64,000 nt of DNA from DHVE2 group archaeon (GTDB lineage: Archaea > Thermoplasmatota > Thermoplasmata > Thermoplasmatales > Aciduliprofundaceae). The notes beneath the pieces are model-generated. The model was given only the letters and a program-made list of their open reading frames with translations. It was not told the origin of the DNA and did not search any database. The position numbers were made by a program, and so were the translations under genes. Positions 17,242-26,254 of this stretch are shown one piece after another (the first letter of the stretch is position 1; every line of letters starts with the position of its first letter). The stretch is taken from contig JALWRZ010000014.1 in the NCBI GenBank assembly GCA_026993785.1, positions 1 through 64,000 on the forward strand. The letters run 5' to 3'.

Positions 17242-20200
17242 ATGAAAATGGAGACGAAAAAAATATTGTTAGCGACATTAGTGATTTCTCTAGTGCTTCT
17301 TAGCGGATTGGCAGTGCTCTCCAGTGGTGTCTCTGCACAGAGCGCCACACCGGAGCTCAGGGCCTCTGGCTCATTCACAGTCAATCCTACAACATATGCT
17401 GCAGGGGCTACAGCCATAGCATATGTGAGTGGTGGTACATTTGGGTCTGGTGCAACTGTGGTGTTTTATCTGAGTACCACGAGTGATTCCAGTGGAATAG
17501 TTGGTGGGTCAATTGGTAGTGTAACCCTGACTGCCGGTGCAACAACTCTGCATGATGTGGTTCAGTTCACAATTCCTGGTGTTTCTCCGGGAGCCTACTA
17601 TATTCTGGCAACCGATGATGGTGGCAGCACTTGGGCCCTTGGACCTCAGGTTCATGTGGTATCCGCAACACCAACCGTGGATCTTCCATGGGGCTCTACA
17701 GTGACGGTTGGTTCTACGGTTAAGGTTACAGGTAGCGGATTTGATCCCGGTGCAACAGTAAGGCTCACGCTCAACTATCCTGGCTCCCCTACGGTCTTTG
17801 GCACAGCAACAGTAGGAGATTCTGGCCAGTTTGTAACTTACATAACGATACCCGCCATGAGCGGTACTGTTGATACAAGCGGTGGAAGCCTGGCTCCCTC
17901 TTATTATCTGGTGGCCCAGGAGACCAACGCCTATTCTTCTGACTATCCCGAGGGCGGAATAACGGCATTCACAAGCTTCGATGTGGCACCAACAATTGAG
18001 GTTACACCTTTCAGTACTCAGGGCGCAGCAGGTTCTACCTTCACGATCCATGGTAATGGTTTCGTTGCAGGTCAGGTCATACCTGGATTCTCTTCCACGG
18101 ATTCCGGCACCTCGCCGATTACCATTGAGGGTGTGAATACCTACTTCTCCACGGTGAATGTGGGGAGTAATGGTGCATTCACAGTTACTGTAACCCTTGC
18201 GGATGATATAACATCCACTACTGGAGGACCTCTTACTGTGGTTATCACACTTCAGAGTCCTTCCGCTACCGATACTTTCCACGGAGCGCTTTACATGTCT
18301 ATTCCTGGAGTGAATCCCACACTTGTTGTGGAAGATCTTTATTATGGAGATCATGGCTCACCTGGAGATCCTATGGAAGTAATAGTATCCGGATTCCCTG
18401 CATCATCTTCGGTGAATGTATACTTTGATAGCAAGGTAATAACTCTCACAACGGATACCAATGGATTTGCATATACTGTGGATGCTGTGCCTACAATACC
18501 TGCTCTACCATCTGGTGGTAGCTATATGGTATTTGCAGCTTCCAAGGGAATCACCGCCTATACCTACTTCACAATAGTTCCATATGTGGCTTTCCTGGAT
18601 TCTGAGGGAAATGATTTAGATGGTGAATATGCGGCTTCTGGAAGTGTGATCACCATCCAGGCAGTGGGTCTTGAGGCATACCAGGAGACTGATGTGACGG
18701 ATAGCGGAGGTTACTATTCCACATCACTCGGAATACTCTACCTCTATGGCTTAGTAAGCATTGTAGATGGCTCCTATGATTCAGTTGCTCATAAGTTCGT
18801 GGCAACCGCCGATGGCGTGCTCACACTCAAATACACCATGGCCTATCATGGAGCAACAACTGGGACCTCTGAAACTCTCACATTTACGGCCACCTCTGAT
18901 AGTGTTGGTTACAAGCAGGTAGGTGCTCCCAGTGTATCGGGTCTTACCTTCTCCTATGGTCCTGGTGATACAGTAAGTCTTTCCATAAGCCACCTTGTAC
19001 CTCCAGATGCCTATGTCACACCTGAAACCGGAGCTTATATGGGCCCATTCAGCATATATATAGATAATGTTCTGATCACGCTATCTACCGGGCACACTAC
19101 CTTCGATGCGGATTCTTCTGGCACAGCGTCTGTATCCTTCAGCCTGCCTGCTGCGGTGGGAACAGGTCTGCATACGCTCTATCTTAAGAGCCATGCCGGT
19201 ACAGCTATCTTTGCAGATTATGAATTCGTGGTGAGTGACCCAACTGCCAGCGCCAAGATAGTGGTGAATGCGGCTTACTCTGGTATTCTTGGTGGAAGCG
19301 GAACCCTGAATGATCCGTTCCTCGTCTATCCAGATACTTCCTATGATATCTATGGAATAGAGTTTGACCTGTACAACTTCCCAACCACGGCCAACATCGA
19401 GGTAACCTATTACTCCTCGGATGGTTCCTATAGTGATACTATCTCTCCAGATTCCAATGGTGCTGCTAACTACTGGCTCGAGATACTTGATGCTCCTGCG
19501 GGCATACCCTATCTTGTGAGCTTTACTGCTACGGTAGGCTCAACTCCCGTGTCCATAAGCGGTAACACCTGGTATTATGAAATAGTGCCTTCCGTCTCGT
19601 TGGATCAGTCACCTTTCATACACAACGGCTTTGCACCTGCTACTGACTATTATAACTACTATGGCTCCTATGCCAATGCCGGAAGCGATATTGACTTCTA
19701 TGTTGAGGGCTTCTATGCGAATACATATTACAATGTGTATCTGAGCGATTCCCAGTCCTTTGCCTCCGGCACGCTGCTTGCTACCTTTGTTACCGATGAC
19801 TATGGTAGTAAGCACGTAACTGTTACGCTGCCTGCAACTCTGCAGAGCGGTACCTACTATCTGGATGTTGCACCTGCTTCCAGCACATCCACAACCACGG
19901 ACTTCTACATCGTAGTGGAGGTGCAGCAGATAGCGCCTGTGTATGCGTTCCCCGGCCAGTTCATTGAGGTGGGACCTATATCTGTCAGTCCGCCAGCTGG
20001 CACACAGTATTACCAGGTTACAATCTTGCTCAATGATACTGCCTACAAGACAATAAATGTGCCCGTATCTGGTGGCACACTCCAGTTTGGATTCAGAATG
20101 CCCAACGGCAATCCAGGCAATTACTGGTATATAGGCTACACCCTGGTGCCTGTAATTCAGACAACCAACACCGTTACTACACTTACTGAGGGTAAGTATA

Positions 20201-21516
20201 CGTTCACACCCTCCTCTGCGTGGACATTCACCGTTAGCGCTGCCAATACTCCTACTTGGGTAACTCTAACTGATGTTGATATTGGTACTGCACCCACAGG
20301 TACTGTAGTTGCTATAACTGATGGCTATGCGATTCCAGGTAGTGACACCGAAATCTTGGATGTGAAGGTAACCGATTGGTATGTGTCTGGCGAAATGTAT
20401 GTTAGTTTCAGCATACTCCTTCAGACCACCAGTGGAACAACAGCAACCGTTAACACGGTGGGTGCTACCGTGCAGTATTATCTCTACAATACTGTGACCA
20501 CCACAACCTATGGAACTGCAACTACTGATCATATGAGCTATCCGACGTTCCTTGTGCAGGGTAACGGTGCCTATATAATGGGTATAAGCGACCAGCAGAT
20601 CGCCCAGATAGTGGCTGCTGTTAGCGATACCATCCATACCAGCATGCAGGTGCCTCTTGCCCAGCTCAATGCCTCTGTGGAGGCAATCAATGATGCTGTT
20701 GCACAGATTAACACGGCATTCGGTACCATGTATGCAACTCTGGATGCTATAAACGCTACAGTAGTTGCCATATACAACGGCATGGCAACCCTGCAGACCG
20801 ACCTTGGCACTGTGAAGACTGCGCTCACGAATCTCAACGCGACCATTGAGGGCATTGCCGGCAATGTTGTTGAGCTCAAGACCGCTGTGGGCGAGATCGG
20901 TGTAAAGCTTGACCAGATCAACGCAACTCTGGTTAGCCTCAGCGGAGATGTAATGACCATAAAGACCACTGTGGGCGATATTCAGACCACTGTCAGTGAT
21001 ATAAATGCCAAGATAGACAGCATAAGCGATGGTATTGCCATAATCAAGACCGATGTGGGCAATCTGAAGACCTCCGTGAGCAATCTGGATGCCAAGATAA
21101 CCTCTCTACAGGGAGATGTAGCCAACATACAGACCGCACTGGGCAATGTGCAGGCAAGTCTCGATGACCTCAATGCTACTGTAACCGCCAACGCCAAGAG
21201 CCTCGATGATCTCAAGGGCAGTGTGGCAACTATCCATACTGATCTGGGTGACATCAAGGGCATGATCACCGATGTGAAGAATGGAGTCGCAACCATACAG
21301 ACCGATCTTGGCACAGTTAAGACTGATGTGAGTGATATCAAGACAACCACTGCTAACACCAGCGGAAGCGTGAGCAGCACGCTCTACTGGGAGATTGGAG
21401 TACTTGTGCTAGTGATAATAACCCTTGTACTAGTGGCCTATGTGATCATAAAGGTAAACAAGATACCTCAGAGCACTGTGAAGGAAGAAGTACCCAAAGA
21501 AGAGGAGACTGAATAA
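17242..21516 (+). CDS. Large S-layer-like surface protein with coiled-coil stalk and C-terminal membrane anchor
   Basis: 1424 residues from ATG 17242, which is 9 nt after AGGAGG; ATG 17233 touches the SD and is unlikely. Signal peptide: KKILLATLVISLVLLSGLA ... SGVSAQS. Up to about residue 1110 the protein is rich in Thr, Ser, Gly, Tyr and Val in Ig-like beta-sandwich units (GSGFDPGATVRLTLNYPGSP, HGNGFVAGQVIPGF). Residues about 1130-1375 are a long heptad-rich stalk (INATLVSLSGDVMTIKTTV, NIQTALGNVQASLDDLNATV). A single helix (WEIGVLVLVIITLVLVAYVII) and an acidic tail (KEEVPKEEETE) end it. Size, strong promoter and glycan genes around it make it the best S-layer candidate here. No characterised homologue is recognised. 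Confidence 0.75.
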   Translation: MKMETKKILLATLVISLVLLSGLAVLSSGVSAQSATPELRASGSFTVNPTTYAAGATAIAYVSGGTFGSGATVVFYLSTTSDSSGIVGGSIGSVTLTAGATTLHDVVQFTIPGVSPGAYYILATDDGGSTWALGPQVHVVSATPTVDLPWGSTVTVGSTVKVTGSGFDPGATVRLTLNYPGSPTVFGTATVGDSGQFVTYITIPAMSGTVDTSGGSLAPSYYLVAQETNAYSSDYPEGGITAFTSFDVAPTIEVTPFSTQGAAGSTFTIHGNGFVAGQVIPGFSSTDSGTSPITIEGVNTYFSTVNVGSNGAFTVTVTLADDITSTTGGPLTVVITLQSPSATDTFHGALYMSIPGVNPTLVVEDLYYGDHGSPGDPMEVIVSGFPASSSVNVYFDSKVITLTTDTNGFAYTVDAVPTIPALPSGGSYMVFAASKGITAYTYFTIVPYVAFLDSEGNDLDGEYAASGSVITIQAVGLEAYQETDVTDSGGYYSTSLGILYLYGLVSIVDGSYDSVAHKFVATADGVLTLKYTMAYHGATTGTSETLTFTATSDSVGYKQVGAPSVSGLTFSYGPGDTVSLSISHLVPPDAYVTPETGAYMGPFSIYIDNVLITLSTGHTTFDADSSGTASVSFSLPAAVGTGLHTLYLKSHAGTAIFADYEFVVSDPTASAKIVVNAAYSGILGGSGTLNDPFLVYPDTSYDIYGIEFDLYNFPTTANIEVTYYSSDGSYSDTISPDSNGAANYWLEILDAPAGIPYLVSFTATVGSTPVSISGNTWYYEIVPSVSLDQSPFIHNGFAPATDYYNYYGSYANAGSDIDFYVEGFYANTYYNVYLSDSQSFASGTLLATFVTDDYGSKHVTVTLPATLQSGTYYLDVAPASSTSTTTDFYIVVEVQQIAPVYAFPGQFIEVGPISVSPPAGTQYYQVTILLNDTAYKTINVPVSGGTLQFGFRMPNGNPGNYWYIGYTLVPVIQTTNTVTTLTEGKYTFTPSSAWTFTVSAANTPTWVTLTDVDIGTAPTGTVVAITDGYAIPGSDTEILDVKVTDWYVSGEMYVSFSILLQTTSGTTATVNTVGATVQYYLYNTVTTTTYGTATTDHMSYPTFLVQGNGAYIMGISDQQIAQIVAAVSDTIHTSMQVPLAQLNASVEAINDAVAQINTAFGTMYATLDAINATVVAIYNGMATLQTDLGTVKTALTNLNATIEGIAGNVVELKTAVGEIGVKLDQINATLVSLSGDVMTIKTTVGDIQTTVSDINAKIDSISDGIAIIKTDVGNLKTSVSNLDAKITSLQGDVANIQTALGNVQASLDDLNATVTANAKSLDDLKGSVATIHTDLGDIKGMITDVKNGVATIQTDLGTVKTDVSDIKTTTANTSGSVSSTLYWEIGVLVLVIITLVLVAYVIIKVNKIPQSTVKEEVPKEEETE

Positions 21517-21621
21517 ACCTATTTAACCTTTTTTTCTTTTTATTTATAAATAATCTTGTTGGAATTTATACCAATTTCTGAATAGAAAAGTTTTTAAAAT
21601 TAAGTTCTATTCTACTTTCAT

Positions 21622-22161
21622 ATGGAGCTCATACTTGCAATAATAGGTTTTATTGTCGCGCTCATTCCCCTGATCATTCTACCGATTAAAATCAAGACAG
21701 GAAGAACCAAATTCTGCCTTCTCTACATGTTTCTCGGGCTATATTATCTCTTCTTGATTCTCTACATTCTGTGGCCAAGCGACATCTATCTTCTCCTGCT
21801 TTATCTCTCGGAGATGCTCTTCTTCCTCAACATGTACAAAGCATATCTTGAAAAAGAGCTGTTCTTCGGTGCATCTATACCCGTAATTCTCTATTTCAAC
21901 GATTTGGCGATAATATTCACCTTCTACTTTGCCACATTCAACCTTATGGAACTTGCTCGAGGTGTGTTTAAAGGCAGGAAAACATCGCCTTGGGTATTTC
22001 TCTCTCTTATATTCTTCGAAGGAGGAATAATCGCCCAGATAATGAAAATCTTTACATCGCAGGAATATGTGAGTTTGGTGTCGATGGTATTGTTCCTCAT
22101 AGGCTCCGTACTCTTCATAATCCCTGCTCTGAGGGTGGCTTATGAAAAAGAAAAGATCTGA
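21622..22161 (+). CDS. Polytopic membrane protein, unknown function
   Basis: 179 residues, mostly hydrophobic, with about six membrane helices (LILAIIGFIVALIPLIILPI, LLYMFLGLYYLFLILYILWP, LVSMVLFLIGSVLFIIPAL). No family recognised. A TATA box (TTTTTAAAAT, near 21592-21600) stands about 25 nt before the ATG, predicting a leaderless transcript. Its last 20 nt overlap the following wHTH gene in another frame, so the two are coupled; a membrane sensor plus DNA-binding protein pair is an inference from this layout. Confidence 0.65.
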   Translation: MELILAIIGFIVALIPLIILPIKIKTGRTKFCLLYMFLGLYYLFLILYILWPSDIYLLLLYLSEMLFFLNMYKAYLEKELFFGASIPVILYFNDLAIIFTFYFATFNLMELARGVFKGRKTSPWVFLSLIFFEGGIIAQIMKIFTSQEYVSLVSMVLFLIGSVLFIIPALRVAYEKEKI

Positions 22162-22417
22162 GAGCCGGATAGTATTCGAGATCCTTTCCATAATTTCCAA
22201 GGAGGATAATTGCAACGTATCGCTTATTTTAAGGAGGGCAAATGTATCCTATTCTAAATTTAAGGAGATAGAAGAGAACTTGGTGAAGAAAAAACTCATA
22301 AAGAAGGTAACCAATGGGGAGAAGAGCGTTTATGAGATAACTAAGGAGGGGCGCGAGTTCCTTAAGGAATGGAGGAAATTTAAAAGACTGATGGAAATGT
22401 ACGGGTTTGAGCCGTAA
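22142..22417 (+). CDS. Archaeal winged-helix transcriptional regulator
   Basis: 91 residues consisting of one winged helix: FEILSIISKEDNCNVSLILR (helix 1-2), VSYSKFKEIEENLVKKKLI (recognition helix) and the wing GEKSVYEITKEGREFLKEW. This is the small archaeal wHTH class often annotated as COG3432-like. The ATG lies inside the end of the upstream membrane-protein gene (20-nt overlap). Targets unknown; the neighbouring envelope genes are candidates only by position. Confidence 0.75.
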   Translation: MKKKRSESRIVFEILSIISKEDNCNVSLILRRANVSYSKFKEIEENLVKKKLIKKVTNGEKSVYEITKEGREFLKEWRKFKRLMEMYGFEP

Positions 22418-22463
22418 AAATGCGGGAAAGTATTAAATACCATTTATGTAATCTTCAATATGG

Positions 22464-24560
22464 ATGAGGAGGAATATAATCCATAATTGGAAGATATATC
22501 TTATGGGAGTAACGGTACTTGCTATCTTACTTCGCTCCATTCCCGCGTGGATATACTCTGCGTGGGGTAATGATTTTGGAATCTATTACTCAATTACAAT
22601 TGAATTTCTGGCGAAGAAAAACCCATTCTATGAGTATCCAGCTATATGGGGCTCCTCCGGATATGGTGCCTTTCCCATGCTTTATCTCATAATTCTATTC
22701 TTTCATGAAATCACAGGGATAGCTCCCAATATTCTTCTTTTAAAGATTCCTCCAATAATAGGCGGGTTATGCGTTCTTCCGCTTTATTTTATTGCTTATG
22801 AAATAACGAAGAATAGGAAAATAGCGATAATCGCTGCCTTTCTATTAGCTATAAATCCTGTGCACATGTATCAGACTTCCATGCCCTATTTCTTAACTCT
22901 TGGACATCTCTTTCTACTCCTCTCTCTCCTATTTTTTATAAAATGGCAGTATAATAACGCCAAGAGATATTTCATCTATACTACAATTTCATCTCTTTTG
23001 CTTCTCATATCTCATCATCTTACAACCTATATGTTCATAATTTCTATGCTTGGAATATCTTTAGTTCTCCAAGTTTATGGGAAGAAAGATAAAAGAGGAA
23101 CGCAGAGGAACTTCCTTTTTATAGCAGCCTATAGTGGAGTGGTATTCGCCTATTGGCTCCTCCGGGTAAAAGGGATGTACTCATTCCTTAGTAGCCCATT
23201 CCATCATATTATCCCTTGGTATGGGACAATTGCTATATTTTATCTCACACTTCTGCTTCTTTACCACCTATCTCTCCATGTAAGGTTACACATATCCTCA
23301 AGAATAAGAAAGAAAATGGAAAAAGTACGCATCTCTATCATTTTTTCTCTCTCTCTGGGGATATCTATATTCATATTCTCCCTCCTCGCGATAATCGGTC
23401 TCAGGGGGTACTATATTCCCTTTATGGCTATTCTTTACTCAGTGCCGTTTATGCTGACCCTGGGGTTCATAGGTGTCGGGTTAAGTAGAATATACCGCGA
23501 GTCTAGAATGTTTTTCGTTATTGCCGGATGGTTAGGTGCGTTGACCATCTCTCTTATCTTCTCCCTTTTGACCTGGGGCTCCCTCGAACCTTGGAGACAT
23601 GTGGAATATATGATGGAGCCCTTCTCCATCGTGGGTGCCTGGGGTGTGCAGGAAATTTTGAAGAGCAAGATATTCAAGAAAGTTTCTGTAAAGCGGAGGA
23701 TAAGGGTGGTTCTCGAAGCCCCCCTGTATGTAATGACCCATCGTCTCTCCTATGATTCACCCATGCCTGCAGAGGGTAGTGTACCCATAGCATCAGGAAG
23801 GCAGTTGCGGGAACCTATAACATACCAGGAAATATATCCCATTGGAAAGAATATGCAAATTATCTTCGTTTCCATTTTCATCTTCCTACTTCTTATGACT
23901 GGCATCACTGCCTTCCCCTTCATGGAGCAGATTGAGCATCCTAAGGAGCAGGGTGTTCCTCCTGTAGTGATGAGTGGAATAAATTGGGTAATTACGTATG
24001 GAGATAGAAATTACACGGTTGCCACAGATCATCTAATAGGCTCAATTGTGGAAGCTTATGGTTTCAATTCCAGCTTTGAATATGATTACAAGCTATGGAA
24101 TGCAACGAACTGGAAGGATTGTATCTGGGAGCTTATGGGATTAAACGGTACCTACCCACCAATAAAGTACATAATTATCTCGAGAAGCATGTATGAATTG
24201 GGCGTGTATGGATACAATGAATCAAAGAATCCCCTAGAACCGCCGGTGCAGATGGGGCTCAGAGGCTATGAGAAATTCAAGAAAAAACCCTTCGATTTGA
24301 TTTTCAAAAATTCTACACCGGATAATTCTGACTGGGTTGAAGTATACACGGTAGATTGGAATTACATACGCACCCATATAAATCTTGAGAATTATACCAA
24401 TGCCACAAACTATACAAAAAATAGTGAAAAGGGTTATACCCCGTGGTATTCCCACAGGGACTTTTTGAATTTCTCGATTTCCTGTTCCAAGGAATTCAGC
24501 TTGTCCTTATTCACTTCGATCCCTGCGATCTTCATTATGAAGAGCAGAGATTTCAGGTGA
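22464..24560 (+). CDS. GT-C type membrane glycosyltransferase-like protein
   Basis: 698 residues. About 11-12 membrane helices fill residues 10-480 (YLMGVTVLAILLRSIPAWIY, LGHLFLLLSLLFFIKW, ISIIFSLSLGISIFIFSLLA); an extracytoplasmic domain follows. The first outer loop has the acidic motif typical of GT-C enzymes (YSAWGNDFGIYYSITIEF, compare the STT3/PMT DxD-like site). It could transfer a sugar from a lipid carrier to glycan or protein at the outer face. Promoter: CGGGAAAG then TATTAAATAC (22429-22440). ATG 22464 is preceded at 22460 by an out-of-frame ATG opening an 8-codon ORF. The last 127 nt overlap, tail to tail, the archaellum gene on the other strand. Confidence 0.6.
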   Translation: MRRNIIHNWKIYLMGVTVLAILLRSIPAWIYSAWGNDFGIYYSITIEFLAKKNPFYEYPAIWGSSGYGAFPMLYLIILFFHEITGIAPNILLLKIPPIIGGLCVLPLYFIAYEITKNRKIAIIAAFLLAINPVHMYQTSMPYFLTLGHLFLLLSLLFFIKWQYNNAKRYFIYTTISSLLLLISHHLTTYMFIISMLGISLVLQVYGKKDKRGTQRNFLFIAAYSGVVFAYWLLRVKGMYSFLSSPFHHIIPWYGTIAIFYLTLLLLYHLSLHVRLHISSRIRKKMEKVRISIIFSLSLGISIFIFSLLAIIGLRGYYIPFMAILYSVPFMLTLGFIGVGLSRIYRESRMFFVIAGWLGALTISLIFSLLTWGSLEPWRHVEYMMEPFSIVGAWGVQEILKSKIFKKVSVKRRIRVVLEAPLYVMTHRLSYDSPMPAEGSVPIASGRQLREPITYQEIYPIGKNMQIIFVSIFIFLLLMTGITAFPFMEQIEHPKEQGVPPVVMSGINWVITYGDRNYTVATDHLIGSIVEAYGFNSSFEYDYKLWNATNWKDCIWELMGLNGTYPPIKYIIISRSMYELGVYGYNESKNPLEPPVQMGLRGYEKFKKKPFDLIFKNSTPDNSDWVEVYTVDWNYIRTHINLENYTNATNYTKNSEKGYTPWYSHRDFLNFSISCSKEFSLSLFTSIPAIFIMKSRDFR

Positions 24561-25444
24561 TCCTCGGCACTCAATCTCCAATCTTCAACTTTCTTGTAGA
24601 TCTTGGGGCGCGGAGCTTTTATGGTTCCCTCAGGTATCTCTATTTCGGCCTCAATCTCTTCCTCCGGGAAGTACTTGGTAACATCCTGGATCTCGCCTCT
24701 GGCGTAGGCCATGATCTCTGATTTCACTTCCTTGCTTATCCATCCTATATCCACATAGTAATCCAGGAGCAGCGTTATTTTGTCTCTCTTCACTCTCTCA
24801 AACAGGAACTCTATCCATCGCATTAGGAGCACGATGGTATAGTAGTCCCTCTTGATGTGTGTGAGTATGGGCCTTCCGAATTTCTCCTTTTTCTCTTCTT
24901 CCCTGTATCTCTCTTCTTCTCTTCTCTCTTCCTCTTTGGCAGGCCTTTCCGGAGGTAGTTCAAGAGGCCTTTCTTCAAAGAATGTCTCTTTTTTAGGCAC
25001 CTCTTTTGTTGTCTCGGGAACTTCGCTTGGAATCACAGTTTCCTCGGAGATTGGTGGTAATTCTTTTCTCTCGGTCATGTCAATGAACGGATTTATTCTC
25101 TGGGAAACTACCTCGTAGATGTCCAGCAATCTCTTGATATTGTCCTGGATCTCCTCGTTGACTCGGCGCATCTCGTTGAGCTCGTTCTGTAACGAGCCTA
25201 TGAGCGAGTCATGGCGTTCCAGCTTGGCCTGGAAATCATCGACCTTCCTTGAGAGATCATCGAGTTTTGCCGCAATATCCTCAATGCCGGAACCCTTTAA
25301 GACATCTCCAATTATGTTCTGTAATTCGTTCTCTGCCATCCCGCCACTGGGGGCCTCTGTTATCTCTGCAAGCTCGGGAAGCTCTGCAGTCTCTGTCTTC
25401 TTTGTCTTCTTTTCCTTTTTCTTCTTTTTAAATAGCGCTGCCAT
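24434..25444 (-). CDS. arlCE: Archaellum accessory protein ArlC/D/E (FlaC/D/E) type
   Basis: 336 residues. A Lys-rich N-terminus (ALFKKKKKEKKTKK) leads to a coiled coil at about 40-110 (DIAAKLDDLSRKVDDFQAKL), an acidic Glu/Pro linker, and a C-terminal FlaD/E domain (LTHIKRDYYTIVLLMRWIEF, YYVDIGWISKEV, YKKVEDWRLSAEDHLKSLL). In euryarchaea these cytoplasmic proteins form the ring at the archaellum motor and connect to chemotaxis. ATG 25444 has SD GGAGGTGAT; the frame upstream to 25459 should be ignored. It follows the archaellin gene. The rest of the motor (arlF-J) is not in the window, because a gene on the other strand comes next. Confidence 0.85.
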   Translation of the reverse strand: MAALFKKKKKEKKTKKTETAELPELAEITEAPSGGMAENELQNIIGDVLKGSGIEDIAAKLDDLSRKVDDFQAKLERHDSLIGSLQNELNEMRRVNEEIQDNIKRLLDIYEVVSQRINPFIDMTERKELPPISEETVIPSEVPETTKEVPKKETFFEERPLELPPERPAKEEERREEERYREEEKKEKFGRPILTHIKRDYYTIVLLMRWIEFLFERVKRDKITLLLDYYVDIGWISKEVKSEIMAYARGEIQDVTKYFPEEEIEAEIEIPEGTIKAPRPKIYKKVEDWRLSAEDHLKSLLFIMKIAGIEVNKDKLNSLEQEIEKFKKSLWEYHGV

Positions 25445-25459
25445 TTTTATCACCTCCAA

Positions 25460-25499
25460 GGTTCAAAGTTCTCTAGTACGCTAGTGCACTGGTTCAAAG
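25460..25499 (-). repeat. Direct repeat between archaellin and ArlC/D/E genes
   Basis: The 9-mer GGTTCAAAG (plus strand) occurs at 25460-25468 and 25491-25499, 31 nt apart, in the short gap between arlB and arlCE. The bases between them are rich in self-complementary tetramers (CTAG, GTAC, TGCA). It could be a processing or attenuation site that lets archaellin be made in excess; that is inference. Confidence 0.3.
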
Positions 25500-25512
25500 A
25501 AAGTCAGAGAGT

Positions 25513-26106
25513 TCAGTAGAGGTCCACGTAGCTGGTGGTCAGGGTTGCAGGAACCATGAATGCTGTATAGGTTGGTACACCATGCTTAGGTATGAGCTGG
25601 AGAGTCACATCCGTTTGAGGTCCAAGACTAAGACCTGCAGCTGCCGCGTTTATCACGATCTTCACTATATCTCCCTGGGTCATCACGTACTGAGTATTCC
25701 AGTTCTGAGGAGCCATATCTCTAAGGCTGGTTGCAGTGAAGTGGGTTGCGTCGGCAGAGGTATTACTAAAGGTTAGCGTCACATCGGTGCTCCCATCAGT
25801 TATTTCTATGAGTACATCGTTCATATCTATGGATGGGCTACCTGCCAGTAGGCCGACCTTTATCTCAATCGTGTCTACAGTTGGACCGCTGAGATTTACC
25901 AGACCTCCGATATGTATCACCTTGAATCCAGTGGCAACATCCTGAATGGCTATGTTACCTGTCTCCTCAGCCTGCTGCTGTAGCTGGTACGCTGTCTGGA
26001 TGAGCACTGTTGCGGCAACGGCTGCTACGATAATCATCGCTATGAAGATTATCAGGGTGCCGATGCCGAATTCGCCTTTCTCCTTCCTATTCAACACCTT
26101 CTTCAT
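25513..26106 (-). CDS. arlB: Archaellin (archaeal flagellin) precursor
   Basis: 197 residues. A short positively charged leader ([11 protein letters not shown]) is followed by the archaellin start [20 protein letters not shown]; cleavage by the prepilin-type peptidase ArlK/FlaK is expected after Gly11. The N-terminal helix builds the filament core and the rest is a beta-rich globular domain ([20 protein letters not shown]). N-x-S/T sequons (for example VNLSG, FSNTS) suggest AglB glycosylation. Start: SD GAGGTGATG before ATG 26106. It is the only archaellin in the window. Confidence 0.93.
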   Translation of the reverse strand: MKKVLNRKEKGEFGIGTLIIFIAMIIVAAVAATVLIQTAYQLQQQAEETGNIAIQDVATGFKVIHIGGLVNLSGPTVDTIEIKVGLLAGSPSIDMNDVLIEITDGSTDVTLTFSNTSADATHFTATSLRDMAPQNWNTQYVMTQGDIVKIVINAAAAGLSLGPQTDVTLQLIPKHGVPTYTAFMVPATLTTSYVDLY

Positions 26107-26180
26107 ACTTCATCACCTCGGGTCTCTTTTTTCCTGGAGAGAGCCTTCTTCAGGCTCCAGATAGAAAATTTCACAGGGGT

Positions 26181-26190
26181 TTTTAAATAT
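26181..26190 (-). promoter_or_regulatory. Promoter of the archaellin gene
   Basis: On the minus strand ATATTTAAAA (26181-26190) predicts a start near 26157 and a leader of about 50 nt that ends with GAGGTGATG before ATG 26106. The surrounding 26200-26250 stretch is very AT-rich. Confidence 0.5.
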
Positions 26191-26254
26191 TTAGATTCAA
26201 TTCTATAAAAATGATTAAAATTTATGATTCTCAATTTAAAATCTCAAAAAAGAA

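Noticed and set aside
17509-18354. Long minus-strand open frame opposite the S-layer-like gene
   Set aside because: It is a shadow of a biased coding sequence (His/Cys/Arg-rich, no domain) with no promoter or SD.
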